DNA of 64,000 nucleotides from Chloroflexota bacterium (GCA_026710655.1 JAPOQN010000032.1:17583-81582), one strand, 5' to 3'; positions 16,068 through 24,755 are shown, numbered from the stretch's first letter. The notes: generated from the sequence alone by a model not told the origin. Program-made: numbers and translations.

Positions 16068-16418
16068 TCATTGGGGCCTCGCGAACTCAAACGGGTTCTC
16101 AAGGGTCGTCCAGTCGAAAGTGTAGACATCGGGGATTCGAGGCATGAGTTCCAAAGGGAAGCCATCGCCGGGTACCCCTGTCTCCTTGAGGGTGACCACC
16201 CCTGTGAGTGGAGGCAGTCCTGAGGAACGGCAGTGGCTCATGATCAGGTCGAGCATCGGCACGAGCCCCCGCTCGTGAGTGCCAAGTTTCTCGGCCAACT
16301 CCGTGTAGGTGATCCTTCCCGGCCAGTACAGGTAGGTAACGCTGCGCTCGCCCTCAGCCGCAAGGCTGGTCAGTAGGGGCCATGCTTGCTGCGCTTGGCT
16401 CTCGGCGAGGGTAGCCAC
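16068..16418 (-). CDS. Small winged-helix-like protein, unknown function
   Basis: A 116-residue protein with a GTG start. The segment RITYTELAEKLGTHERG resembles the DNA-binding winged-helix motif of alkyltransferase-like proteins. It is followed by SSGLPPLTGVVTLKETGVPGDGF, a pattern seen in small uncharacterised proteins where LPPL and TGxPGxGF are conserved. I cannot assign a function; DNA binding is an inference. It ends within the same less GC-rich islet as the three-helix membrane protein and lies five bases from the end of the SDR gene upstream on the same strand. Confidence 0.55.
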   Translation of the reverse strand: MATLAESQAQQAWPLLTSLAAEGERSVTYLYWPGRITYTELAEKLGTHERGLVPMLDLIMSHCRSSGLPPLTGVVTLKETGVPGDGFPLELMPRIPDVYTFDWTTLENPFEFARPQ

Positions 16419-16423
16419 TGCCC

Positions 16424-17185
16424 CTACCGCGGTGCGAGCCGCAGCGCCCCGTCCAGACGGATCGTCTCGCCGTTGATCATCGGGTTTTCGATGATCGAGC
16501 AGGCGAGCTGTGCGTATTCCTCCGGCTTGCCCAGGCGCGTGGGGAAGGGCGTGACGTTCCCGAGGGCCTCGCGCGCCTCGTCCGGCAAGCCCATCAGCAT
16601 GGGCGTCAGGAAGAGGCCCGGGGCGATCGTGTTGTTGCGCACCCCGTTCCGCGAGAGGTCACGTGCGATCGGCAGGGTCATCCCCACCACGCCGCCCTTC
16701 GAGGCCGAGTAGGCCGCCTGCCCGATCTGCCCCTCGAACGCCGCTACCGAGGCGGTGTTGATGATCACGCCCCGCTCGCCGTCTTCGGTCGGGTCGTTCT
16801 TGACCATTTCCGTCGCCGCCACCCGGATCGCGTTGAACGTGCCGATGAGGTTGATGTTCACCGTGCGCGTGAAAAGCTCCAGGTTTGCCGGGCCTTCGCG
16901 ACCGACCGTGCGGTCCGCCGTGGCGATGCCCGCGCAGTTGATGAGGATATGCACGCCACCGTGCGCCTCTGCGGCCGCCGCCACCGCCTGCGTGACCTCC
17001 CCGTCGCTGGTCACGTCCGCCTCGGTGAAGATGCCGCCGAGGTCGCCGGCGACGTCCGCGCCGTTTGAGCGTCCCAGGTCGAGGATCGCGATCTTCGCGC
17101 CCCGCGCATGCAGTGCGCGCGCCGTGGCCTCCCCGAGTCCGGAACCCCCGCCTGTCACGATCGCGCTTAGTCCGTTGATGTCCAT
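16424..17185 (-). CDS. Short-chain dehydrogenase, 3-hydroxyacyl-CoA dehydrogenase type 2-like
   Basis: A 253-residue Rossmann oxidoreductase. It has the NAD motif AIVTGGGSGLGEATARAL, LINCAGIATADRTVG, the catalytic Ser in INTASVAAFEGQIGQ and the Y-S-A-S-K pair. The long stretch GVVGMTLPIARDLSRNGVR and IAPGLFLTPML are characteristic of the HSD17B10 group that oxidises 3-hydroxyacyl-CoA and steroids. The ATG at 17185 follows GGAG and begins right before the first strand; the open frame extends 125 codons upstream but overlaps the divergent carboxyltransferase gene. Beta-oxidation or a related acyl-CoA pathway is likely. Confidence 0.88.
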   Translation of the reverse strand: MDINGLSAIVTGGGSGLGEATARALHARGAKIAILDLGRSNGADVAGDLGGIFTEADVTSDGEVTQAVAAAAEAHGGVHILINCAGIATADRTVGREGPANLELFTRTVNINLIGTFNAIRVAATEMVKNDPTEDGERGVIINTASVAAFEGQIGQAAYSASKGGVVGMTLPIARDLSRNGVRNNTIAPGLFLTPMLMGLPDEAREALGNVTPFPTRLGKPEEYAQLACSIIENPMINGETIRLDGALRLAPR

Positions 17186-17251
17186 GTCAGCTCTCCATAG
17201 CCGTGGTGGTGCCGGGAGGGTTCTACCACGTACGCCGCCGCCGGGCGATTC

Positions 17252-17275
17252 CGCCGCCTGCATGCGGCGTACACT
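17252..17275 (+). promoter_or_regulatory. Candidate promoter with GC-rich inverted repeat before the carboxyltransferase gene
   Basis: CGCCGC-N6-GCGGCG (17252-17269) is followed at once by TACACT (17270-17275), a -10-like hexamer 34 bases before the ATG. The repeat occupies the spacer position and could be an operator. Its GC-rich letters make chance plausible. Confidence 0.35.
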
Positions 17276-17309
17276 GCGGATGGGTCGAACACCGCTTCGG
17301 GAGGTGACG

Positions 17310-18902
17310 ATGGCGACCGAAGCCGAGTCCCGCAAGGACACCGCTGCATCCTGGTCCGACGCCGTTGACGAGATCGAGCGTCGTCGCGAGTTGGCCGCCC
17401 GCATGGGCGGCGAGGAGCGTGTCGCCCGCCAGCGGGCCCAGGGGAAGCTCACCATCCGCGAGCGCATCGACCGCTTCGTCGACCCCGGCTCCTTCTTCGA
17501 GATTGGCGGTATGGCGGGAACCGGCGAATACGACGCCGACGGTCGCCTGAAGGACTTCATCCCTGCCGGCTACGTGCTTGGGCTCGGCAACGTCGATGGC
17601 CGCGAGGTCTGCGTCGGCGGTGAGGACTTCACCGTGCGTGGCGGCTCTGGCGGTGGGGGCAAGGGGCCGGGCCGCTGGCTGCAGCCCGCCGCCCTCCAGC
17701 GCCGCATCCCACTCGTGCAGTTCGCCGACGGCGCCGGCGCCTCCGCCCGCAGCTACGACGACGCCGGCCGAATGCACCTCCCCGACGGCAATCAGTGGGC
17801 ACGCGACGCCGAGCTGCTCTCGAAGGTGCCCGTGTGTTCCGCCATCGTGGGCCCTTCAGCGGGTCACGTTGCGGGACGTGCCGTGCTCTCGCACTTCAGC
17901 GTGATGGTGCGCGGGCAAGGCCAGGTCTTTGCCGCCGGACCGCCGGTCGTGAAGCGCGCCATCGGCGAAGACCTCACGAAGGAGGAGCTCGGTGGCGTGG
18001 GGGTGCACGTCCGGTCCAGCGGCGTCGTCGACAACGAGGCCGAGGACGAAGACGACGCCTTCCGCCAGATACGCGCCTTCCTTCGCTACATGCCCCAGAA
18101 CGTCTGGGAGATGCCGCCCCGCACCAGCACCGGGGACCCCGCCGATCGCCGCGAAGAGTCCCTGCTCTCCATCGTTCCGCGCGACCGCACGCGCTGGTAC
18201 GACATGCGCGAGCTCATCAAGCTCGTCGTCGACAACGGCGAGCTCTTCGAGATGCGCCGCTCCTTCGGACGCAGCCTGATCACCGCCTTCGCCCGTTTCG
18301 ACGGCTACCCCGTCGGCATCATCGCCAACGACCCCAAGGTCTACGCGGGCGCCATGACCGCCGACTCCGCGGACAAGCAGACCCACTTCGTCGACCTCTG
18401 CAACACTTTCAGCATCCCCGTCGTTCTCTTCGTCGATGTGCCCGGCTTCATGATCGGCTCGCGTTCCGAGCGCGAGGGCGTGATGCGAGCCGGGATGCGG
18501 GCCGTCGTCGCGGGCGCCAGCGCCAGCATCCCCTCGATCGCGATCCAGATACGGAAGTCGTACGGCATGGCCGGGGATGCGGCCGCCTGCCTCGGCGGCC
18601 CGGACGCGCTCAAGATGCGCTTCGGCTGGCCCTCGGGCGAGTGGGGCTCGATCCCCATCGAGGGAGGAGTCGCCGCCGCCTATCGCCGCGAGATCGAGAA
18701 CGCCGACGACCCCGAGGCCCGGCGCGCCGAGATCGAGGAGCGCCTCCTGCAGGGCCGCTCGCCCTTCAAGGTGGCCGAGGCGTTCGAGATTCTCGACATC
18801 ATTGATCCGCGCGAGACGCGCGCCACCATCTGTCGCTTCATCGCCGGCGCGCAGGAGACGCTGCGCCGCAACCTCGGGCCCAAAGGCCCCGTTCGCCCCT
18901 GA
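17310..18902 (+). CDS. Acyl-CoA carboxylase carboxyltransferase subunit
   Basis: A 530-residue two-crotonase-domain carboxyltransferase, the usual length for propionyl-, methylcrotonyl- or geranyl-CoA carboxylase beta subunits. It starts with ERVARQRAQGKLTIRERIDR (typical first helix). The second half has VFVDVPGFM-like VLFVDVPGFMIGSRSEREGV and the glycine-rich KSYGMAGDAAACLGG, which form the CoA oxyanion hole. The first-half GG motif is represented by SAGHVAGRAV, with a less usual sequence. No biotin carboxylase or biotin carrier gene is nearby, so the partner must be elsewhere, or this could be a decarboxylase-like relative. The ATG has GGAGG at good spacing. Confidence 0.88.
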   Translation: MATEAESRKDTAASWSDAVDEIERRRELAARMGGEERVARQRAQGKLTIRERIDRFVDPGSFFEIGGMAGTGEYDADGRLKDFIPAGYVLGLGNVDGREVCVGGEDFTVRGGSGGGGKGPGRWLQPAALQRRIPLVQFADGAGASARSYDDAGRMHLPDGNQWARDAELLSKVPVCSAIVGPSAGHVAGRAVLSHFSVMVRGQGQVFAAGPPVVKRAIGEDLTKEELGGVGVHVRSSGVVDNEAEDEDDAFRQIRAFLRYMPQNVWEMPPRTSTGDPADRREESLLSIVPRDRTRWYDMRELIKLVVDNGELFEMRRSFGRSLITAFARFDGYPVGIIANDPKVYAGAMTADSADKQTHFVDLCNTFSIPVVLFVDVPGFMIGSRSEREGVMRAGMRAVVAGASASIPSIAIQIRKSYGMAGDAAACLGGPDALKMRFGWPSGEWGSIPIEGGVAAAYRREIENADDPEARRAEIEERLLQGRSPFKVAEAFEILDIIDPRETRATICRFIAGAQETLRRNLGPKGPVRP

Positions 18903-18916
18903 CGCACGGAGCGCAT

Positions 18917-21376
18917 GTGGCGGACGGCATCAGCGTAGTCGAACTCGGAGGGGGCCTCGCCTCGGCCTGGTGCGGGCGCCTCCTCGCGGGCGCCGGGGCC
19001 GATGTCGTTGTGTGCGAACCCGAGGGCGGGAGCCGCCTGCGGTCCGCCCACCCCCTCCTTCCCAACGGACGCTCGGCCCTCTTCGAGTACCTCGGGATGT
19101 ACAAGCGCTCCGCCGCCGTTTCCGACGCCGAACTTGACCGGCTGGTTGCCAGGGTTGACATCGTCATCGACGAGGTCGATGTCGAGGCGGGCGAGTCGCC
19201 CGATGTCGTCGCCGGGCGAGCGGAGCGCTTCCGCCGCATCAATCCAGGTCTAGTCGCTGTTGTGTGCGGGCCCTTCGGCCTGATCGGTCCCTATGCCGGA
19301 CGCCGCTCCTCAGCGCTCGTCGACTGGGCGATGAGCGGCTACCCCGCCATCACCGGCGACCCCGACCGCGAGCCGCTGCAGGGCGGCGGACCATGGTGTG
19401 CGTACGTGAACGGGCTCACGGCCTCGGTCGGAGCCCTCGCCGCCCTGCGCACGGCCGAACGGACCGGTCGGGGCCAGCTCGTCGATGTCGCCGCGATGGA
19501 CGCCATGACGGCGCTCCACCAGTGGACCATCATCCTCGCGACCCACCAGGGCGTGCGGAAGCGCCGCTCCGGCAATCGCCACGCCGAGTCGTTCCACCCC
19601 CTCGGCATCCTCCCCTGCAAGGACGGCGCTGTCTGCATCGCCGTCTCCAGTCCGGCCCAGTGGGAGGGTTTCTGTCTCGCCCTGGACATGCCCGAGCTCC
19701 TCGACGACGAACGCTTCGCCAGCGGCGGCGACCGCTTCGACAACGCCGGCGAGCTCGACGCCATCATCCTGCCGTGGCTCCTGCAGCGCTCCCGGCGCGA
19801 GATCGTGGAGCGGCTACAGGACTGCAACGTCCCCACCAGCCCCGTCCTCGATGTCCTCAGCGTGCAGGAGGACGAGCAGCTGGCCGACCGCGGCTTCTGG
19901 CAAGCGCTCCCGCACCTGGGCGACGGCGTGGTCGCCCCCTCCCTCCCCGTGCGTGGCCCGGGCGCTCCGAAGGGTCGAGTGCGGGCGCCCGACCTTGGCG
20001 AGGACACGGCCACCGTCCTCGCCGAACTGACAACCGTGGGTGTTCCCCCGCCGTCCCCTACCCCTTCCCCGGCCACCCCCTCCCTGCCCCTCGAAGGCGT
20101 ACGTATCGTCGAGCTCTCTATCGCCTGGGCGGGACCGCTGGTGGGGCGCTTCTGCGCCGACCTTGGCGCCGATGTTGTCCGCATCGAGCACCGCGGTTCG
20201 CGCGGCACGAGCCTCACCCCGGGAGGCGAACCCCTGCGCGCCCCCGAGGGCTGGCGCTGGGGCGAGTTGCCCGCGCCCGCCTTCCGCGGCGGCATCTTCC
20301 CCGACGCCGACCCCGGCGAGCGCCCCTGGAACCGCAATGGTCCGTTCAACAAGTTCCAGCGCAACAAGCGCTCCCTCTGCCTCGACCTGAAGGACGAGGC
20401 CGGACGCAACGTCTTCCGCCGGCTGCTCTCCGAAGCCGATGTCCTCCTCGACAACTACCGTCCCCGCGCCCTCGACCGGCTCGGCTTCGACTTCGAGGCG
20501 GTGACCGCGATCAACCCGCGCATCGTGCGGCTGTCGATGTCGGGCTACGGTTCAACCGGGCCGTATCGTGATCGCGGCTCCTGGGGCCCCATCCTGGAGG
20601 CACACTCCGGCCTTGCTGCCACCACCGGCTACGAAGGTGGCGGACCGATGAAGCAGGGCGCAGCCTTCCCCGACGGCATCGGTGGCCTCACCGGCACGTT
20701 CGCTCTCCTTGACGCCCTGCGAGAGCGTGACCGCACAGGCGAGGCGGTCTACGTGAACCTCTCGCAGCTCGAGTCGTACCTCTCCATCGGCGGCGAGATG
20801 CTCATCGCCGCCTCGGCTGGGGGCGAGCCTCCTCCGCGGCGGGGCAACCGCTCGGCAGCGTTTGCGCCCCAGGGCGTCTATCCCTGCCATGGCGACGACG
20901 CCTGGGTCGCGATCACGGTGCAGTCGGACCGCGCCTGGGACGCGCTCGCCGCGCTCATCGGCGGATCCCTCACCGACTCCGCCCTCCGCGACGCCGGCGA
21001 GCGCCACCGCCATCACGACGCCATCGACGCCGAGATCGCCGCCTGGACGCGCTCTCAAGATTCCCACGACGTTGCGAACCTGCTACAGGAGGGGGGAATT
21101 GCCGCTGGACCCATCCTCTCGAATCTGGAGATGGTCGCTGACCCCCACCTGCGCGCCCGCGACATGATCGTCCCCATCGACCACCCCGATGCGGGCCGGC
21201 GCGAGTTCCCCGGTTTCCCCATCCGCCTCTCCGAGACCCCTGTCGAGCGCTTTGCCGGTGCCCCTACCCTCGGCCAGCACAACGAGGCGGTGCTCTGCCA
21301 CCTCCTCGGCTACAGTGGAGAGGAGTACGCCGCGCTCCTCGCCGCCGGCGTCATCGCCGACAGCCCAGCGCCCTAG
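18917..21376 (+). CDS. Double-length family III CoA-transferase (two fused CaiB/BaiF domains)
   Basis: An 819-residue protein made of two complete CaiB/BaiF domains. The first (about 1-370) begins GISVVELGGGLASAWCGRLL and has VDVAAMDAMTAL, with Asp at the nucleophile position. The second (about 390-819) begins GVRIVELSIAWAGPLVGRF and has YVNLSQLESYL, where Glu occupies that position. A proline/serine-rich linker joins them near residue 375. The GTG start lies 14 bases after the carboxyltransferase stop, so the two genes are coupled. Substrate unknown. One active and one modified domain could mean an internal pseudo-heterodimer. Confidence 0.88.
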   Translation: MADGISVVELGGGLASAWCGRLLAGAGADVVVCEPEGGSRLRSAHPLLPNGRSALFEYLGMYKRSAAVSDAELDRLVARVDIVIDEVDVEAGESPDVVAGRAERFRRINPGLVAVVCGPFGLIGPYAGRRSSALVDWAMSGYPAITGDPDREPLQGGGPWCAYVNGLTASVGALAALRTAERTGRGQLVDVAAMDAMTALHQWTIILATHQGVRKRRSGNRHAESFHPLGILPCKDGAVCIAVSSPAQWEGFCLALDMPELLDDERFASGGDRFDNAGELDAIILPWLLQRSRREIVERLQDCNVPTSPVLDVLSVQEDEQLADRGFWQALPHLGDGVVAPSLPVRGPGAPKGRVRAPDLGEDTATVLAELTTVGVPPPSPTPSPATPSLPLEGVRIVELSIAWAGPLVGRFCADLGADVVRIEHRGSRGTSLTPGGEPLRAPEGWRWGELPAPAFRGGIFPDADPGERPWNRNGPFNKFQRNKRSLCLDLKDEAGRNVFRRLLSEADVLLDNYRPRALDRLGFDFEAVTAINPRIVRLSMSGYGSTGPYRDRGSWGPILEAHSGLAATTGYEGGGPMKQGAAFPDGIGGLTGTFALLDALRERDRTGEAVYVNLSQLESYLSIGGEMLIAASAGGEPPPRRGNRSAAFAPQGVYPCHGDDAWVAITVQSDRAWDALAALIGGSLTDSALRDAGERHRHHDAIDAEIAAWTRSQDSHDVANLLQEGGIAAGPILSNLEMVADPHLRARDMIVPIDHPDAGRREFPGFPIRLSETPVERFAGAPTLGQHNEAVLCHLLGYSGEEYAALLAAGVIADSPAP

Positions 21377-21392
21377 AGGCGATGGGCCACAA

Positions 21393-21421
21393 TTGTGACA
21401 AGAATCACAAGCAGGTAGGCT
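21393..21421 (+). promoter_or_regulatory. Promoter of the copper/cytochrome-oxidase operon with a CRP-like palindrome
   Basis: TTGTGA-N6-TCACAA (21393-21410) is a perfect inverted repeat and contains the classic CRP half sites TGTGA-N6-TCACA. The first arm also reads as a -35 element, separated by 17 bases from a TAGGCT -10 (21416-21421). AGGAG and the ctaG start follow. A CRP/FNR-family protein bound here would cover the -35 region. Confidence 0.6.
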
Positions 21422-21443
21422 GAGTTCACAGGAGCCGCTTCGT

Positions 21444-22490
21444 ATGGCGACCATGAAGGCAACGGCTCTCGCCTCGATCTACTCGACGGACCGCGCCCTC
21501 TTCCTGACGCTCCTGGGCGGGCTGGCGGCGAGCATCGCCGCGACCGTGGCCCTTCGCTCAGGCGACGGTGGCGGCGCCGGCTGGATCTGGGTGTGTTCCT
21601 GGGCGGAGGTGCCTCCGCCCGAGTTTCCCCAGGCGCTTTTCACCTTCGCCATCGAGCCCATCCCTATCTTCCTCATCGCCCTTGCCGCCGTCTGGTACCT
21701 GCGAACACGCCAGCGGGCGCAGGCCTCCCATGCGCGGCAGCTCGTGTCGAGCGGACGCGTGGCCGCTGTCCTCGGCGGTCTCGCGCTCGTGCTCTTCACC
21801 GTCTTCGGACCCATTGCCGCCTACGATGGCACGTTCCTGACCCTGCACATGGTGCAGCATTTCATCCTCATCACGATCGCCCCGCCCCTCATCCTCGCCG
21901 GTGCGCCCATGACCCTCTGGCTCATCGCCTCCGGCAAGGAGCGCCGCCGCCGTCTCATCTACCCCGTGCTGCATGCGCCAGCCTTTCGTGCCTTCACGCA
22001 CCCCCTCGTGGGCGTGTTCCTCTTCGCCGCCGTGCCCCTTCTCTGGTACGTCACCCCCGCCTTCGAGGAGAGCCTCGGGAACGCGCCCCTGCACTTCGTC
22101 GGCTACGCCATCTTCCTGTTCGCCGGCCTCCACTACTGGTGGCCGGTTGTCGGTGGCAACCCCACGCGCTGGAACCTCTCCTACCCCGTCCGCCTCGTCT
22201 ACCTGCTCGCGCTCGTACCGATCCACGCCATGCTCGGGCTCCTCTTCCACGAACCCGACAACGTCATCTACGAGCAGCTGGCCGCCATTCCCCGCGCCTG
22301 GGGACCGGATGCCCTGCTCGACCAGCAGATCGCCGGCGCGATCATGTTCATCGGCGGCGAGGCCCTCGGCTTGATTGCCCTCCTGCTGGTCGCCTGGCAG
22401 TGGGCCTCCCACGAGGAACGCGTCGGCCGTCGCCTCGACGCCGCCAACGAGAGCAACGAGTGGCGGCCGGTGGCGTACCGTGAGCGGTAG
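21444..22490 (+). CDS. ctaG: Cytochrome c oxidase assembly factor CtaG (caa3 type)
   Basis: A 348-residue inner-membrane protein with about seven to eight transmembrane helices, of the caa3_CtaG family that helps deliver copper or assemble caa3-type oxidase in Gram-positive-like lineages. Conserved features are the histidines and methionine in FLTLHMVQHFILITIAPPL, GAPMTLWL, the central LHYWWPVVGGNPTRW and the VPIHAMLGLLF helix. A ~70-residue N-terminal region with one extra helix precedes the core. It opens a three-gene operon with SCO1-like and PCuAC-like copper proteins. No oxidase subunits are in the window. Confidence 0.88.
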   Translation: MATMKATALASIYSTDRALFLTLLGGLAASIAATVALRSGDGGGAGWIWVCSWAEVPPPEFPQALFTFAIEPIPIFLIALAAVWYLRTRQRAQASHARQLVSSGRVAAVLGGLALVLFTVFGPIAAYDGTFLTLHMVQHFILITIAPPLILAGAPMTLWLIASGKERRRRLIYPVLHAPAFRAFTHPLVGVFLFAAVPLLWYVTPAFEESLGNAPLHFVGYAIFLFAGLHYWWPVVGGNPTRWNLSYPVRLVYLLALVPIHAMLGLLFHEPDNVIYEQLAAIPRAWGPDALLDQQIAGAIMFIGGEALGLIALLLVAWQWASHEERVGRRLDAANESNEWRPVAYRER

Positions 22491-22503
22491 AAGGACGGCG
22501 CCA

Positions 22504-23226
22504 ATGTGGCCGCTGACGACTCTGTTTGCGGCCCTGGTGGCTATCGCCCTCGCGGCCTGTGGCAGCGAGGATGGCAGCCAGCCTCCCTTCGAGGTCGAGG
22601 GACCGCCGAGGCCTGTCGACAGCACCGAGGAAGCCGGCGACGAACAGGCTTCCGCCGCCAGCGAAGGCGGCAGCGAAGTTCGCTACCGTGGCGCCATTGC
22701 CACCCCGCCCCTCCCCAAGCCCGACCTCGTGCTCACCGACACAAACGGCGACCCCTTCGACGTCCTCGCCGAGACGGAGGGCTACCTCACGCTTCTCTAC
22801 CTCGGCTACACCCACTGCCCCGACATCTGCCCCGCCCACCTGCTCGACCTCTCGAAGGTACTCGAGCAGATGGACCCCGCCCAGGTCGAACGCATCCGTG
22901 TCGTTTTCATCACCACCGACCCGGAGCGCGACGACGCGGCCGCCATCCGCCGCTGGCTCGACCTCTTCGACGACCGGTTCATCGGCCTCACCATCGACCC
23001 CGAGACGCTCTCCTCGCTGCTCACATCGCTCGGCATGCCCCAGATCGTCAAGCAGGACCTTGGCGACGGCCGCTACACCGTCAGTCACGCCACCTACCTC
23101 ATCGCCTATACGCCCGACAACCTCGGCCACATCGTCTACCCCTTCCTCATGGGCGGCGGCCTCCGCGAGATCATGGCCCACGACCTCCCCCTCCTGGTCG
23201 AGAACGGGTGGCAGGACCCCTCTTGA
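22504..23226 (+). CDS. SCO1/SenC family copper chaperone lipoprotein
   Basis: A 240-residue secreted lipoprotein: signal peptide with lipobox LAAC (Cys 19), an acidic linker to about residue 65, then a thioredoxin-fold SCO domain. The copper ligands are both Cys of THCPDICPAHL and the His in VSHATYLIAY. It should load Cu(A) of cytochrome c oxidase. The ATG at 22504 begins the signal peptide 13 bases after ctaG; the frame extends upstream inside ctaG but is not native. It is followed by the PCuAC gene, its usual partner. Confidence 0.92.
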   Translation: MWPLTTLFAALVAIALAACGSEDGSQPPFEVEGPPRPVDSTEEAGDEQASAASEGGSEVRYRGAIATPPLPKPDLVLTDTNGDPFDVLAETEGYLTLLYLGYTHCPDICPAHLLDLSKVLEQMDPAQVERIRVVFITTDPERDDAAAIRRWLDLFDDRFIGLTIDPETLSSLLTSLGMPQIVKQDLGDGRYTVSHATYLIAYTPDNLGHIVYPFLMGGGLREIMAHDLPLLVENGWQDPS

Positions 23227-23252
23227 GCAGAGAGTCATGCGCGCCCACTCGT

Positions 23253-23771
23253 GTGAGGGAGTGGGCGCGCATGGCCGCTGCCCTCGCCGTCCTGTCAGTT
23301 GGTCTGCTCGCAGCCTGCGATGACGACGAGCCCGATGGCAGCGGCTCGATCGAGGTAAGCAACGCCCGCGCGCAGTTCACCACGACCGACGTCGGCGCCG
23401 TCTATTTCGATATCCGCAGCACCGGCGCAGGCGACGTCCTCCTGGGCGCTTCTGCGGCGATCGCCGATGACACCCAGGTCCACGAGATCGTGACCGAGGG
23501 CGCGAGTGCGATGATGCGTCCCGTTGAGGGTGGAATCCCCGTCGATCCCGGTGGCCATGTCAGCCTCCAGCCCGGTGGCTACCACGTCATGCTGCTCGGA
23601 GTCGAGGAGATCCCCGAACCCGGCGCCACCTTCGAGGTCGTCCTCGAGTTCGAGAACGCGGGCCGCATGACCATCACCGTGCATGTCCAGGAGTTCGGCG
23701 GCGAAGGCGGCATGGACCACGGGTCCATGGACGACGGGGAGATGGACGAAGAGGGCACGCAGCACGAGTAG
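23253..23771 (+). CDS. PCu(A)C-type periplasmic copper chaperone lipoprotein
   Basis: About 172 residues with signal peptide and lipobox LLAAC, then a beta-sandwich copper chaperone domain. The H-x-M ligand set is visible as VHEIVTEGASAMMRPVEGG followed by LQPGGYHVMLLG, the hallmark of PCuAC, which hands Cu(I) to SCO proteins or Cu(A). The C-terminal tail (MDHGSMDDGEMDEEG) is Met/His/Asp rich and may add copper sites. Start choice is uncertain: GTG 23253 gives an Arg-bearing signal n-region, ATG 23271 has a better ribosome binding site, and TTG 23223 overlaps the SCO1 stop. Confidence 0.87.
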   Translation: MREWARMAAALAVLSVGLLAACDDDEPDGSGSIEVSNARAQFTTTDVGAVYFDIRSTGAGDVLLGASAAIADDTQVHEIVTEGASAMMRPVEGGIPVDPGGHVSLQPGGYHVMLLGVEEIPEPGATFEVVLEFENAGRMTITVHVQEFGGEGGMDHGSMDDGEMDEEGTQHE

Positions 23772-23784
23772 GGGCGCTCGCCCC
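23771..23784 (+). terminator. Short hairpin at the end of the copper operon
   Basis: GGGGC-GCTC-GCCCC begins at the last base of the PCuAC stop codon. The stem is only five pairs and there is no T-run, so its role as a terminator is tentative. Confidence 0.3.
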
Positions 23785-23802
23785 AGCCCCGGGAGCCTCG
23801 CG

Positions 23803-23808
23803 TAGACT
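23803..23808 (+). promoter_or_regulatory. Candidate -10 element (TAGACT) before the F420 oxidoreductase gene
   Basis: TAGACT lies 31 bases before the ATG, in the gap after the copper operon. An AAAGGGGAG ribosome binding site follows. No clear -35 was found. Confidence 0.45.
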
Positions 23809-23839
23809 CGCCCCACGCCACCACAAAGGGGAGCCTTGC

Positions 23840-24697
23840 ATGAAGATCGGCGCCATCTTCCCGCAGACCGAGATCGGTGCGGACCCGTCCGTCATCCGCG
23901 ACTTCGCCCAGACCGCCGAGGGCCTCGGCTACTCCCACATCCTCGTTTACGACCACGTCATTGGCGCCCTGCCCGACCGTGAACCGAAACTGTGGGGCCC
24001 GTACACCCACGAGTCGGCCTTCCACGAGCCCTTCGTGCTGTTGGGCTACCTCGCCGGAATCACCGAGCGCGTTGAACTGGTCACCGGCGTCATCATCCTG
24101 CCCCAGCGCCAGACCGTGCTTGTCGCCAAGCAGGCCGCCGAGGTCGACATCCTCTCCGGTGGACGCCTCCGCCTGGGCATCGGCACCGGCTGGAACTACG
24201 TCGAATACGACTCGTTGAACGAGAACTTCCGTAACCGTGGCAAGCGGCAGGAGGAGCAGGTCGAGGGGATGCGCCGCCTCTGGGACGAGCCCATCGTCGA
24301 CTTCGATGGCGACTGGCACCGCATTGATCGCGCTGGCCTCAATCCCCTCCCGGGACGCCGCATCCCCATCTGGTTCGGCGGCTTCAGCGACCCCGCCTTC
24401 GAGCGCTCCGCCCGCATCGGTGACGGCTTCATCTTCGGCGGCGGCTCAACCGATTCGGCCAGCGCCCTGGAGAAAATCCGCGGCTACCTCGATCGTGAGG
24501 GCCGCGACCCCGCCAGCTTCGGCATCGAGGCGATGGTGAACTACGGCGACGGTCCCGAGAGTTGGGCCGGCCAGGTCGACCGCTGGCGCGAAGCCGGTGT
24601 CGACTACGTCTCCATGCGCACCATGAATGCGGGCCTCGAAGGGCCGCGCGCTCACATTGAGGCGCTCGAACGCTACTGGCGCGAGGTCGGCGAGTAG
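23840..24697 (+). CDS. LLM class F420-dependent oxidoreductase
   Basis: A 285-residue luciferase-like protein. The N-terminus MKIGAIFPQTEIG, GYSHILVYDHVIG, VELVTGVIILPQRQTVLVAK and the motif GRLRLGIGTGWNYVEYDSL match the F420-dependent LLM subgroup in which PQR is conserved. GRRIPIWFGGFSDPAFERSARIGDGFI is the usual C-terminal sheet region. It is only distantly related to the other LLM enzyme of this window. It stands alone with its own promoter, so the context does not suggest a substrate. Confidence 0.9.
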   Translation: MKIGAIFPQTEIGADPSVIRDFAQTAEGLGYSHILVYDHVIGALPDREPKLWGPYTHESAFHEPFVLLGYLAGITERVELVTGVIILPQRQTVLVAKQAAEVDILSGGRLRLGIGTGWNYVEYDSLNENFRNRGKRQEEQVEGMRRLWDEPIVDFDGDWHRIDRAGLNPLPGRRIPIWFGGFSDPAFERSARIGDGFIFGGGSTDSASALEKIRGYLDREGRDPASFGIEAMVNYGDGPESWAGQVDRWREAGVDYVSMRTMNAGLEGPRAHIEALERYWREVGE

Positions 24698-24735
24698 GAT
24701 CGGGGGTACGCGTTCCGCCAAGGTTTTCTGTCTGC

Positions 24736-24741
24736 TATAGT
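24736..24741 (+). promoter_or_regulatory. Extended -10 promoter element (TGC-TATAGT)
   Basis: TATAGT is preceded by TGC, giving an extended -10. TTCCGC 17 bases upstream is a weak -35 candidate. The downstream GTG lies 15 bases away, with GGAGAGG between. Confidence 0.5.
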
Positions 24742-24755
24742 TGCGGAGAGGAATC

